64,000 nt of DNA, taken from assembly GCA_903885795.1 (NCBI GenBank), contig CAISJV010000078.1:28452-92451 (forward strand), in the 5' to 3' direction. Every line of letters begins with the position of its first letter. Within the stretch, counting starts at the first letter, position 1. The translations under genes were made by a program, and so were the position numbers. The DNA is from an uncultured delta proteobacterium. GTDB taxonomy: Bacteria > Desulfobacterota > Syntrophia > Syntrophales > UBA8958. This document shows, piece after piece, positions 57,676-64,000 of this stretch. The notes under the pieces are model-generated. The model ran no database searches and was not told the origin of the DNA. It saw only the letters and a program-made list of their open reading frames with translations.

Positions 57676-57773
57676 GGAAGTGCCAAGGTCACTGGTGGGC
57701 CTCCCAGACTTCAAATCTGGTGTGGGGCGCTAAAACCGTCCCAGGTGGGTTCGATTCCCATGCACTTCCGCCA
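57676..57773 (+). tRNA. selC: tRNA-Sec (anticodon TCA)
   Basis: This 98-nt tRNA has an 8-bp acceptor stem (GGAAGTGC/GCACTTCC), an extra-long variable arm and anticodon loop CTTCAAA between CCAGA and TCTGG, giving UCA. G73 and encoded CCA follow. These are the hallmarks of bacterial selenocysteine tRNA. Its 3' end borders the putative integrated element. Confidence 0.97.
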
Positions 57774-57780
57774 ATTTACA

Positions 57781-57809
57781 GACCTGGCAAGTATATTGCT
57801 TGCCAGGTC
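57781..57809 (+). terminator. Hairpin downstream of tRNA-Sec
   Basis: GACCTGGCAAG (57781-57791) and CTTGCCAGGTC (57799-57809) form a perfect 11-bp stem with a 7-nt loop. It has no T run, so termination efficiency is uncertain. It may belong to the tRNA or to the right side of an attachment region. Confidence 0.5.
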
Positions 57810-57857
57810 ATTCCACACACTATCACGCACCGATCAAAACAAATAGTATCCTGTCAC

Positions 57858-58058
57858 TTAGTGAGAAAAGATTTCTCCTGGACGTTGCGGTGTCAACCTT
57901 CTGCTTTTCATAGAAACTAATTCAGCAATCACTTCCTTTAAATCTGGAAGCGAAACATTAAGAGTCTTTCCCGTAATTCCTGATTCTCTTGATAAAAGTT
58001 CCTTTAATTTTTGCCGGAGAGAAATACGGGCATGCGGTTTTAGCTGGAGAGTTACCAT
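57858..58058 (-). CDS. Small hypothetical protein downstream of the ParM/ParR-like pair
   Basis: This 66-residue basic protein (LQLKPHARISLRQKLKELL, SLPDLKEVIAELVSMKSRR) has two predicted helices and no cysteines. It overlaps the end of the ParR-like gene by a few bases and appears to be the third gene of a minus-strand partition operon. I do not recognise it; a DNA-binding accessory is possible, inferred only from charge and position. Confidence 0.5.
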   Translation of the reverse strand: MVTLQLKPHARISLRQKLKELLSRESGITGKTLNVSLPDLKEVIAELVSMKSRRLTPQRPGEIFSH

Positions 58059-58321
58059 TCATGCACTCTTTCGGTATGCGCAGTGGGTTGCTCCTGCGAC
58101 TTCATCAACTGTCGCAGTCCTTCCTTGACCAATTCAAAGCGGCAATAAGGCTTGGCAAGGTTCGGTAGCCCCCAATAAATATCCTTATCTTTTTCCTGAT
58201 CAAGTCCCAACCGCAAGGCATCTTTTATAAATATTCCCCTGAATGGCTGTGGAATACTGATTAGCATATCAATAATGTCCCTGTCTTCTTTTTCGTCGAT
58301 CTTAAAGATATATTTCTTCAT
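58052..58321 (-). CDS. ParR-like adaptor candidate
   Basis: This 89-residue protein starts with a strand-helix pattern (KKYIFKIDEKEDRDIIDMLISI, IFIKDALRLGL) like a ribbon-helix-helix, the fold of ParR adaptors that bind the centromere and the actin filament. The C-terminal half is not conserved in any family I recognise. GGAGG lies 8 nt before the ATG, which overlaps the actin-like gene stop. The role is inferred from position and size next to a ParM-like gene. Confidence 0.55.
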   Translation of the reverse strand: MKKYIFKIDEKEDRDIIDMLISIPQPFRGIFIKDALRLGLDQEKDKDIYWGLPNLAKPYCRFELVKEGLRQLMKSQEQPTAHTERVHEW

Positions 58322-59268
58322 TCCGCTTTCCTCCGAGTACCGTAGTGGTAATAACCTCTGGCATTGGCAGCAACAGGATCGGGTACGATATAAAATTTAT
58401 GTCGCAGCTTCATGTTGCCTTTCAGTGCCAGCACTCCGCCGCCGCCTGCAATACCGATGTCGGGTTTCTCCGGCAGGCTCTCGAAGAATTTGTCGATAAG
58501 AGACGACACCTTGTCTGCATATGCCCGAAGGAGCGAGGGTATCTGCTCCAGCCGGTAAACATCTTGGAGGATGGTAATCTCACCGTTGGCGAGCAGTTTT
58601 TCCGCTGTCTGGTGGTTGATGGAATACTTATGCTGCCTTTTAAAAACTGAGCATATATCATCCAGAAGCAACGACACCCCCATAGGAATGCTGTTCGTCG
58701 CGTCCTCGATGTATTTCCCCCTTGCGAAAAAGACCATGTCGATTGTATGGTGCCCTACATCTACCACTGCAATGTTTTTGTTCCCTTCCGCACCAACCAG
58801 ACTGCCGAAAATGTAGGCGAAATATATTCCAGCACCCTGCGGAATGACAGTCACATCCGTACCGCGCAAATCATAGGTGCTCCCATTCTGAGCAATCGCT
58901 GATGTCCTAACTATATTGATAATCTTCCGGGCCATGTCTTTTGTGTAGTCTCCCGGAGGAATGCCCAAAACGATTTGTCCCTTTTTGACATCCTCTGGTT
59001 TTAGACCGTTAAGAATGAGCGAGAGGCCGAGCGGGGCGATCCAGGCATTTGATCCCAAGAAACCTGCTGTCCGGGTGTCGATCACCCATTTCGATATGGC
59101 ATCGTCCCCTACAAGGAATTTCTCGCCGTTGATTTCGATGGGACTAACCTTCCCAAAGGTTTCCTCTGGCACCCTTGAGGTAACAGTCGTCGGAAATCTT
59201 TTCGCACCTGTAGAGTTGAAAGTTTTCGTTTGTCCATACCCGATGTCAATTCCGATTACATTGTCCAT
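58318..59268 (-). CDS. Actin-like ATPase, plasmid segregation (ParM-type)
   Basis: This 316-residue actin-fold protein has VIGIDIGYGQTKTF (phosphate 1), AVVDVGHHTIDMVF (phosphate 2) and GIAGGGGVLAL (adenosine loop), the pattern of ParM/Alp filaments. It would polymerise with ATP and push plasmid copies apart through a centromere-binding adaptor. The ATG at 59268 follows AAGGAGGA. Sequence features, including the N-terminal PTTVTSRVPEE segment, place it with the diverse Alp/StbA-like group and not with the classical R1 ParM. A small ParR-like gene follows with a 4-bp overlap. Confidence 0.85.
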   Translation of the reverse strand: MDNVIGIDIGYGQTKTFNSTGAKRFPTTVTSRVPEETFGKVSPIEINGEKFLVGDDAISKWVIDTRTAGFLGSNAWIAPLGLSLILNGLKPEDVKKGQIVLGIPPGDYTKDMARKIINIVRTSAIAQNGSTYDLRGTDVTVIPQGAGIYFAYIFGSLVGAEGNKNIAVVDVGHHTIDMVFFARGKYIEDATNSIPMGVSLLLDDICSVFKRQHKYSINHQTAEKLLANGEITILQDVYRLEQIPSLLRAYADKVSSLIDKFFESLPEKPDIGIAGGGGVLALKGNMKLRHKFYIVPDPVAANARGYYHYGTRRKAE

Positions 59269-59458
59269 TAGCAAATCCTCCTTATTCAGTGTTTTTTGGG
59301 GATACAGACAGCCCACTTCTCGGAAGCAAATGTATCCTGTGGTGGAGTATTACTTCCGGCTTGCTCTCAATAACCTTAAAACAGCAGAAATATTTTCGTC
59401 GAAAGCCCCGACGAAGATCTCTGAAAATCGCCAGAGTGAATTATTTATAGCGCTTTAC

Positions 59459-59676
59459 GAGTGTTCTTAAGAGGTTTTGCATATTTTCCGTGGTCTAAAA
59501 GGGTGCATAACCGGCCCTCTTGAGGTTCTTATTAGTCGCTAAAAATGCCTCGAAAGTGCCGTAGGAGTTTATATAAATCGCCGAAACGTGTCCATTATTG
59601 CCATCACTATGAGTATTCTTCTGCGTCTTTGGAGTATTCTTTGCGGGACTATGGACGGATTATAGGTGGTTCTTTG
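59459..59676 (+). repeat. Iteron-like motifs upstream of the actin-like operon
   Basis: The 425-bp gap between the actin-like gene and the next rightward start contains recurring GAG(T)nTTCTT units: GAGTGTTCTT (59459), GAGGTTCTT (59522), GAGTATTCTT (59611), GAGTATTCTT (59632) and GTGGTTCTT (59666). Three are followed by a TGC, TTGC or similar tail. They are imperfectly spaced. Such iterons next to a parM gene would be candidates for the centromere (parC) or an origin. No other gene is seen in the gap. Confidence 0.4.
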
Positions 59677-59765
59677 CAGATTAAGGAGGTATCTTTGAAC
59701 ATCAACCGCTACCTCGACAATCTGAAAAGCCCGCGACCACCGACACGGGCTGTCATTCATAGATC

Positions 59766-60358
59766 ATGTCCACGGCAAACCTTGGCGTCATAGCCAGGAA
59801 AGACACGATCCGCACAGCTGCCAACTGGATCACTTTCTTTCGTAATGGCGGAAAGACGACACCCCACATCATTCTGAGACCTTTGACCGGCGCCACTGCC
59901 CTTAAGAAAACAGGTGAAGGCAAAACCTTGCGGAGCGATGGCAATATCGTGCCATACCGACTCTGCATCACCGATTTTGACAATATACTCCGTGAGGCTC
60001 AAGTCTGGTTTTGGAGTGCGGCACGGATCCCGGTTGTCTGTCTGATAGACAGAGGGGGTAAGTCAATTCACGCCTGGTTTGACGTTCAAAAGAGGGCCAC
60101 CGTGGAAACTTCGGCGCAGTGGGAGACAGAGATCAAACAAAATCTTTACGATAGGACTATTGACGGCCCTGCTGGGAGTTGACTGCATCATGCAGTAATC
60201 CGTCGATGTTACCGGTCAGCCTCGGATCTATCGATCCACTGTGGTTCATCAGTCGGTATCTCGAACTTTTACCACTCATGAATTCAATAATAAAAGAATT
60301 TCAAAAAAACTCGAAAAAGGTCCGCGGGGAGAGAATGGTGGAAGTAGTATACATGTAA
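59766..60358 (+). pseudogene. Primase-polymerase (RepB-like primase) relic with frameshifts
   Basis: Residues from ATG 59766 (FDNILREAQVWFWSAARIPV, CLIDRGGKSIHAWFDV) match the catalytic core of plasmid/phage archaeo-eukaryotic-type primases, with the SGGKS-like segment reading RGGKSIHAW. The frame stops at 60182. Homology continues in a second frame (LLGVDCIMQ, 60169-60195) and then a third (NPSM from 60197, to 60358), so two indels disrupt it. A 33-codon frame from TTG 59695, with AAGGAGG five bases upstream, overlaps its start and may be the original translation entry. Confidence 0.65.
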
Positions 60359-60457
60359 ATTCACTATGGCGGATAGGGAGCGCACCCGAAAGTCGGTATC
60401 CCTGGACCGATTTCCGCCATTCCAATAACCCAGGACATGGCACGGGGAGGCACCACC

Positions 60458-60691
60458 ATGCAGCACAATCTCAATTTCAATCACAATCGCAAATTCCGTA
60501 GAGATTATGACTCCATCTTTCGCAAAGATCCGGCTGCTGCGAATGTCTTTCTTTTGCTTGCAGAACTCGCAGACGAAAACGGACGAGTCGTTTTCAATAC
60601 CCCCACCCCAGAATCCGAGATTGCACGTCTTATGACTGCGCGATTTAACGATTGCCGGGCCTACCAGCTACCGGGGGGGCTGAAGCGATGA
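60458..60691 (+). CDS. Small phage-type hypothetical protein
   Basis: This 77-residue protein has FNHNRKFRRDYDSIFRKDPAAANVFLLLAELADENGRV split across an N-terminal basic part and a helix. This pattern occurs in small proteins beside replication genes of deltaproteobacterial prophages, as I remember it. GGGGAGG lies 7 nt before the ATG. Its stop overlaps the start of the next gene (ATGA), marking the beginning of a three-gene replication operon. Function unknown. Confidence 0.6.
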   Translation: MQHNLNFNHNRKFRRDYDSIFRKDPAAANVFLLLAELADENGRVVFNTPTPESEIARLMTARFNDCRAYQLPGGLKR

Positions 60692-61503
60692 ACCGTGGAT
60701 ATGTGAAAGTATGGCGAAATATTCAAGACAACGGCATGCTGAAGAATCACAAGTATTGCGCCTTTGTGCTTTGGGCACTGACAAAAGCATCTCATAAGAC
60801 GATCACCATCTTGGTTGGTTGCCAACCTGTCACATTGCAACCCGGGCAATTCGTTTTTGGACGTCGTATGGCAGCCAATGAACTCGGAATGACAGAACAG
60901 GAGATCCGCACTATCATTGGACTTGCGAAAAAAACCAATTTTTCAACCAACAAATCAACCAACAAATTTTCGATCATTACGATAATGAATTGGCATATTT
61001 ACCAGTGTCAAGATGCAGACTGTCAACCAACAGATCAACCAACGACTAACCAACAACTAACCACAAACAAGAATGTAAAGAATGAAAAGAAAGAAAAACC
61101 CCCCGCGCCCGATTTCTCCCAAATTTCGTTTCTGCTAAAAAAATATCCTGCGGCAGAAATCGCCAGAGTTTTTCTTGCAATTTCGTCAACCCGAAAATGC
61201 AATGCGATTTCCGACAGCGTAAAACTCGCTATTTCGAATTCTTGGGAAAGATACCCCGTCGAACAAGTCATGGCCGGAGTCATCAAGTATCTCGACAAAG
61301 GCTACGCCGCCGAGGGCAAGGATGAAAACTATCTACTCGGGATTATCAGAAACGCCAACGGCTCCAGCAACGGGCAGGAGAGAAAAAACGCGGCAGTGCA
61401 GGATCCGCGATCAAGCGGCTCCCGTCTCTTAGACAAATACTATCGCGACGAGGAAATCAGCCGTCAAACAGCAGCAGGAAATAAGGAGGATTCATCATCA
61501 TGA
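60688..61503 (+). CDS. Phage/plasmid replication initiator-like protein
   Basis: This 271-residue protein starts with a winged-helix region (RGYVKVWRNIQDNGMLKNHKYCAFVLWAL, LGMTEQEIRTIIGLAKK, FSIITIMNWHIYQ), the usual N-terminus of phage replisome organisers. A low-complexity Thr/Asn/Gln/Lys linker follows (TDQPTTNQQLTTNKN), then a helical C-terminal domain (SDSVKLAISNSWERYPVEQVMAGVIKYLD) that may load the helicase. It overlaps the primase-helicase gene by 4 bp, which fits a loader role. Confidence 0.72.
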   Translation: MNRGYVKVWRNIQDNGMLKNHKYCAFVLWALTKASHKTITILVGCQPVTLQPGQFVFGRRMAANELGMTEQEIRTIIGLAKKTNFSTNKSTNKFSIITIMNWHIYQCQDADCQPTDQPTTNQQLTTNKNVKNEKKEKPPAPDFSQISFLLKKYPAAEIARVFLAISSTRKCNAISDSVKLAISNSWERYPVEQVMAGVIKYLDKGYAAEGKDENYLLGIIRNANGSSNGQERKNAAVQDPRSSGSRLLDKYYRDEEISRQTAAGNKEDSSS

Positions 61504-63302
61504 CAGCAATTGACTACATCAGGAATAAGGGTTTTGATCACAAAATGCAGAAAAACCAGATCGTTTTGAGAACCTGTCCTTTCTGCGGGGACACGGGCAA
61601 CCATTTTTTCATGGACCAGACTGAGGGCATTTTTTTCTGTCACAAGTGCAATGAGCAGGGAAATCTTATTACACTTCAAAAACACTTAGGTGACTACCGA
61701 GGGGATGGATACCACGGATACAGCAGTAGGCCGGCGCCACCGCAGTCCGGGGGATGTGTGAAGCCTGCTTTCAGCACACCAAAGAAATTCACAATACTCG
61801 ACGAACAAGAGACCATTGCTTTCCATGACCGCCTTTTGACTGATCAGGCAGCACTGAGGTACGTCACCGACACCAGGGGAATCAGTATGGAGGCAGTCAA
61901 ACATTTTAAGATCGGATTGAAAATTGCCAGGGACGGGGGCCGATGGTTGGCTATTCCCCATTACACCGGGGGGAAGTTGATAAACGTGAAGTACCGTAGC
62001 TTACCACCGGCAAAGAAAGCATTCAGGCGAATCGAAGGCTGTAAGTCCATCATGCTCAATACAGATATTCTGGACGCCACAGAGGTACCGGATACCGTCT
62101 TTCTCTGCGAAGGCGAACCTGACGCCATTACGCTCTGGAGCAAGGGAATAAGGAACGTTATCGGCACTACAACGGGCGCCGGGTCTTTCGACCCAGAATG
62201 GGTTGACCGCTTAAAGGACGTTAAGAAAATTATCATTTGTTACGACAACGACAAAAAGGCAGACGGCACAAATCCAGGGCAAATAGGATCAAGGGAAGTC
62301 GCCAGGCGGTTAGGCTATGACCGATGTTTCAACGTCCTTTTGCCAGAAGGTCAGGACATCAACGACTTTTTCCAGACCCGGAACGGCGGCGGTCATGACG
62401 AATTTTCACGAATGGTCGATGAAGCGCGGCGCTTTGATGTCGCAGGGGTCATGTCTTTTCAGGAGTGCCTTGATACGTGGGAAGCCGGACTGGGCAAGAT
62501 CGAGACCAAGGGACTCATGACAGGGTTTTCAGGTTTGGACAAGCTCATGGCGGGGGGCATGAAGCCTGGTGAACTCCTTGTTCTAGGAGCACCGCCGAAG
62601 ATCGGCAAAAGCACCTTCGCCTTACAGATTGTTACTTACAACGCCCTCAGGGGGAATCCAGCCCTTTTCTTCTGCCTCGAAATGCCTATGCAGGAGGTGA
62701 CTGAAAAGATCGTGCAATGCCATACGCACACCGATTCAAAGAAGCTTCAGATCGACGGCAAGTCAGAGATTGAACGGACAAAAATAGACTTCCGGGGAAC
62801 GCCTCTTTACCTTGGATACTGCCATCAGAAACCTGACATCGAAGGAATCATTGAAACTCTGAAAGCTGCAATCCGGCGCTACGGCTTAAAGCTGCTGGTC
62901 TTTGACCACTTGCACTATTTGTGTCGATCTGTTACCCACCAGACGCAGGAAATATCCCTGGCTGTTCAAGCCTTTAAGTTTTTAGCGACAGAACTGGAAA
63001 CGCCTATTATTCTCATTGCGCAACCAAGGAAAATCCAGGAAGGCAAGATCATGGGCGCTATGGATTTGAAAGATTCGTCGTCAATCTATTCCGATTGCGA
63101 CCACCTGATCATTCTTCACAGGGACAGGATGACCGGGCTGAACGGTGGCGACGTGACGGAGGACATGGAGACACAGGAACGGTCTTTTTCACCTGTAACC
63201 CTTTGCCGGGTTGAGGCAAGCCGTTACGGAGCGGGCGGGGAAACTCTGTTGTATTATCATGGCGAGTATTCACGCTTTGATGCTCTCGGCGGCAGGCCAT
63301 AA
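61500..63302 (+). CDS. Primase-helicase, T7 gp4-like
   Basis: This 600-residue bifunctional replication enzyme combines a zinc ribbon (Cys26, 29, 47, 50 in CPFCG and CHKC), a TOPRIM-type primase core (CEGEPDAITL near 203-212, YDNDKKADG near 248-256) and a RecA-like DnaB-type helicase with Walker A GAPPKIGKST at 363-372, VFDHLHYL and a late IAQPRK. The order and spacing match T7 gp4/Twinkle. It would prime and unwind the element's own DNA. ATGA coupling to the initiator gene suggests a dedicated replication operon. Confidence 0.93.
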   Translation: MTAIDYIRNKGFDHKMQKNQIVLRTCPFCGDTGNHFFMDQTEGIFFCHKCNEQGNLITLQKHLGDYRGDGYHGYSSRPAPPQSGGCVKPAFSTPKKFTILDEQETIAFHDRLLTDQAALRYVTDTRGISMEAVKHFKIGLKIARDGGRWLAIPHYTGGKLINVKYRSLPPAKKAFRRIEGCKSIMLNTDILDATEVPDTVFLCEGEPDAITLWSKGIRNVIGTTTGAGSFDPEWVDRLKDVKKIIICYDNDKKADGTNPGQIGSREVARRLGYDRCFNVLLPEGQDINDFFQTRNGGGHDEFSRMVDEARRFDVAGVMSFQECLDTWEAGLGKIETKGLMTGFSGLDKLMAGGMKPGELLVLGAPPKIGKSTFALQIVTYNALRGNPALFFCLEMPMQEVTEKIVQCHTHTDSKKLQIDGKSEIERTKIDFRGTPLYLGYCHQKPDIEGIIETLKAAIRRYGLKLLVFDHLHYLCRSVTHQTQEISLAVQAFKFLATELETPIILIAQPRKIQEGKIMGAMDLKDSSSIYSDCDHLIILHRDRMTGLNGGDVTEDMETQERSFSPVTLCRVEASRYGAGGETLLYYHGEYSRFDALGGRP

Positions 63303-63341
63303 ACTGGACATAAATAACGAACAAAAGCGAGGGATTGAATT

Positions 63342-63464
63342 ATGCCGCAAACAGCAGCAACTGAGAGAACACTTAAATATCATATCTTTGACGATCTTGA
63401 CGACACCTCGTACCACCTGACGAAGGATACCATACATGAAGGCCATTGTACTAACTTCTTCTAA
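63342..63464 (+). CDS. Small reading frame after the primase-helicase (uncertain)
   Basis: The 40-codon frame from ATG 63342 has GAGGG eight bases upstream and starts 40 bp after the helicase stop. The product (KYHIFDDLDDTSYHLTKDTI) is acidic and matches nothing I know. It may be a real small phage protein or a chance frame. Confidence 0.3.
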   Translation: MPQTAATERTLKYHIFDDLDDTSYHLTKDTIHEGHCTNFF

Positions 63465-64000
63465 TGGTGACGATATAATCTCCCTTTCTAATTCTTATCC
63501 GCAAGAGTTTCCTTTTGACATACTATAATGGCATATTACTTTTTTGCAAAGAAGATATTTACATTTATTTGCACGGGATACGCACATTTTACGTTTACCT
63601 GTCGCTATGCTTTGCACCTTGTGTGACGTGGACGGCCTGGGCGTTGTCCTGTTTTGGCCACCGTTGAGGATGAACTCTCAAATATGGTCAACTCGGCATT
63701 TTCGGTGGCTCGCACTGCTGAGCCGTCATGGTATGTGTTCTCCGGTTTGCAAATCGCCGATAAATATATCGTTGGACTTTTCAGGGCTTTTTGAGTATTT
63801 CCATTTCAAAGGTGCAACTTTGGGAATCTGATTTTTCCAGGTGATGGGGTTGTGGGCTCCTTCCTGTAATCGAGCATCCGGTGATTTTCACAGACATGCA
63901 TCCTTTCACTTGTTAATCAGCAAGATACCTTTTTTCTTGAAGAGTCGAAATAATTCTGCCTTGATCCGATCCTCGTCCGTTCATTTTTGTTGATAAACCC
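63465..64000. other. Stretch without a recognisable gene
   Basis: The last 536 bp contain no frame with a ribosome binding site or recognisable motif on either strand, and no strong repeat. Composition is more AT-rich than the core genome. It may be decayed element DNA or the upstream region of a gene beyond the window. Confidence 0.5.

Larger units (their letters stand above)
57774..64000. mobile_element. Putative integrated plasmid/phage-like element at tRNA-Sec (left part)
   Basis: From the tRNA 3' end to the window end, every recognisable gene is of replicon type: an actin-like partition operon, a decayed primase-polymerase, a replication initiator and a primase-helicase. No core metabolic gene occurs. 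tRNA-Sec genes are established integration sites. No integrase, recombination directionality factor or duplicated tRNA 3' segment is visible, so the far boundary lies outside or the element has decayed. Confidence 0.55.

Noticed and set aside
63544..63831. 95-codon frame near the right edge
   Set aside because: No ribosome binding site, unusual composition and no recognisable segment; a chance frame in noncoding DNA.
57774..64000. A second copy of the tRNA-Sec 3' end as a right attachment site
   Set aside because: I looked for the terminal CATGCACTTCCGCCA segment downstream and did not find it in this window.

Overview
The window reads as chromosome of an anaerobic deltaproteobacterium (Desulfobacterota), most like the Syntrophus/Smithella group. 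This is inferred from heme synthesis through siroheme (Ahb radical-SAM enzymes), a compact dcw cluster, a selenocysteine tRNA and MITE-like repeats beginning GACGGCTTCG. I could not run a database search, so the taxonomic placement is an inference. Nearly all of the window is dense coding sequence. It holds three tRNA genes, no rRNA and no CRISPR array.

Layout. 1-9.2 kb: tetrapyrrole genes. The end of hemA, then hemC and a cobA-hemD fusion feed the siroheme branch; ahbC, hemB, ahbD and an ahbA-type siroheme decarboxylase subunit finish heme b. A PilT-like ATPase, a PilZ c-di-GMP protein and a divergent BON-like gene lie in the middle of this cluster. 9.2-17.1 kb: polA (proofreading site lost), a YcbB-like L,D-transpeptidase and a complete ECF transporter (S, fused A-A', T). 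17.1-22.9 kb: an accessory stretch with a 24-codon reading frame, stacked inverted repeats, a 175-bp MITE-like element, gene relics (methyltransferase, HU, winged helix) and assorted enzymes (exported nitroreductase, HAD, thioesterase, NTF2-like, aldo/keto reductase).

23.1-43.7 kb: tRNA-Leu, ruvX, mltG and the complete division and cell wall cluster: mraZ, rsmH, ftsL, ftsI, murE, murF, mraY, murD, ftsW, murG, murC, murB, ftsQ, ftsA, ftsZ, then a B12-type radical SAM gene. A consensus promoter overlaps a triple MraZ operator. 43.8-47.6 kb: tRNA-Ala, then accessory genes: an Avd-like fragment, VapBC, a YCII protein, a DUF169 protein, a dead HD-hydrolase gene and HicAB. 47.6-57.6 kb: uvrA, a SurA-like chaperone, mfd and nadA on the minus strand, and moeA divergent from nadA.

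57.7-64.0 kb: tRNA-Sec, immediately followed by genes of plasmid/phage character. These are an actin-like (ParM-type) partition operon with iteron-like motifs upstream, a frameshifted primase-polymerase relic, a phage replication-initiator-like protein and a T7 gp4-like primase-helicase. This looks like one end of an element integrated at the tRNA-Sec gene (selC), a known integration hot spot. No integrase or second attachment site is visible, so the other boundary is probably beyond the window.
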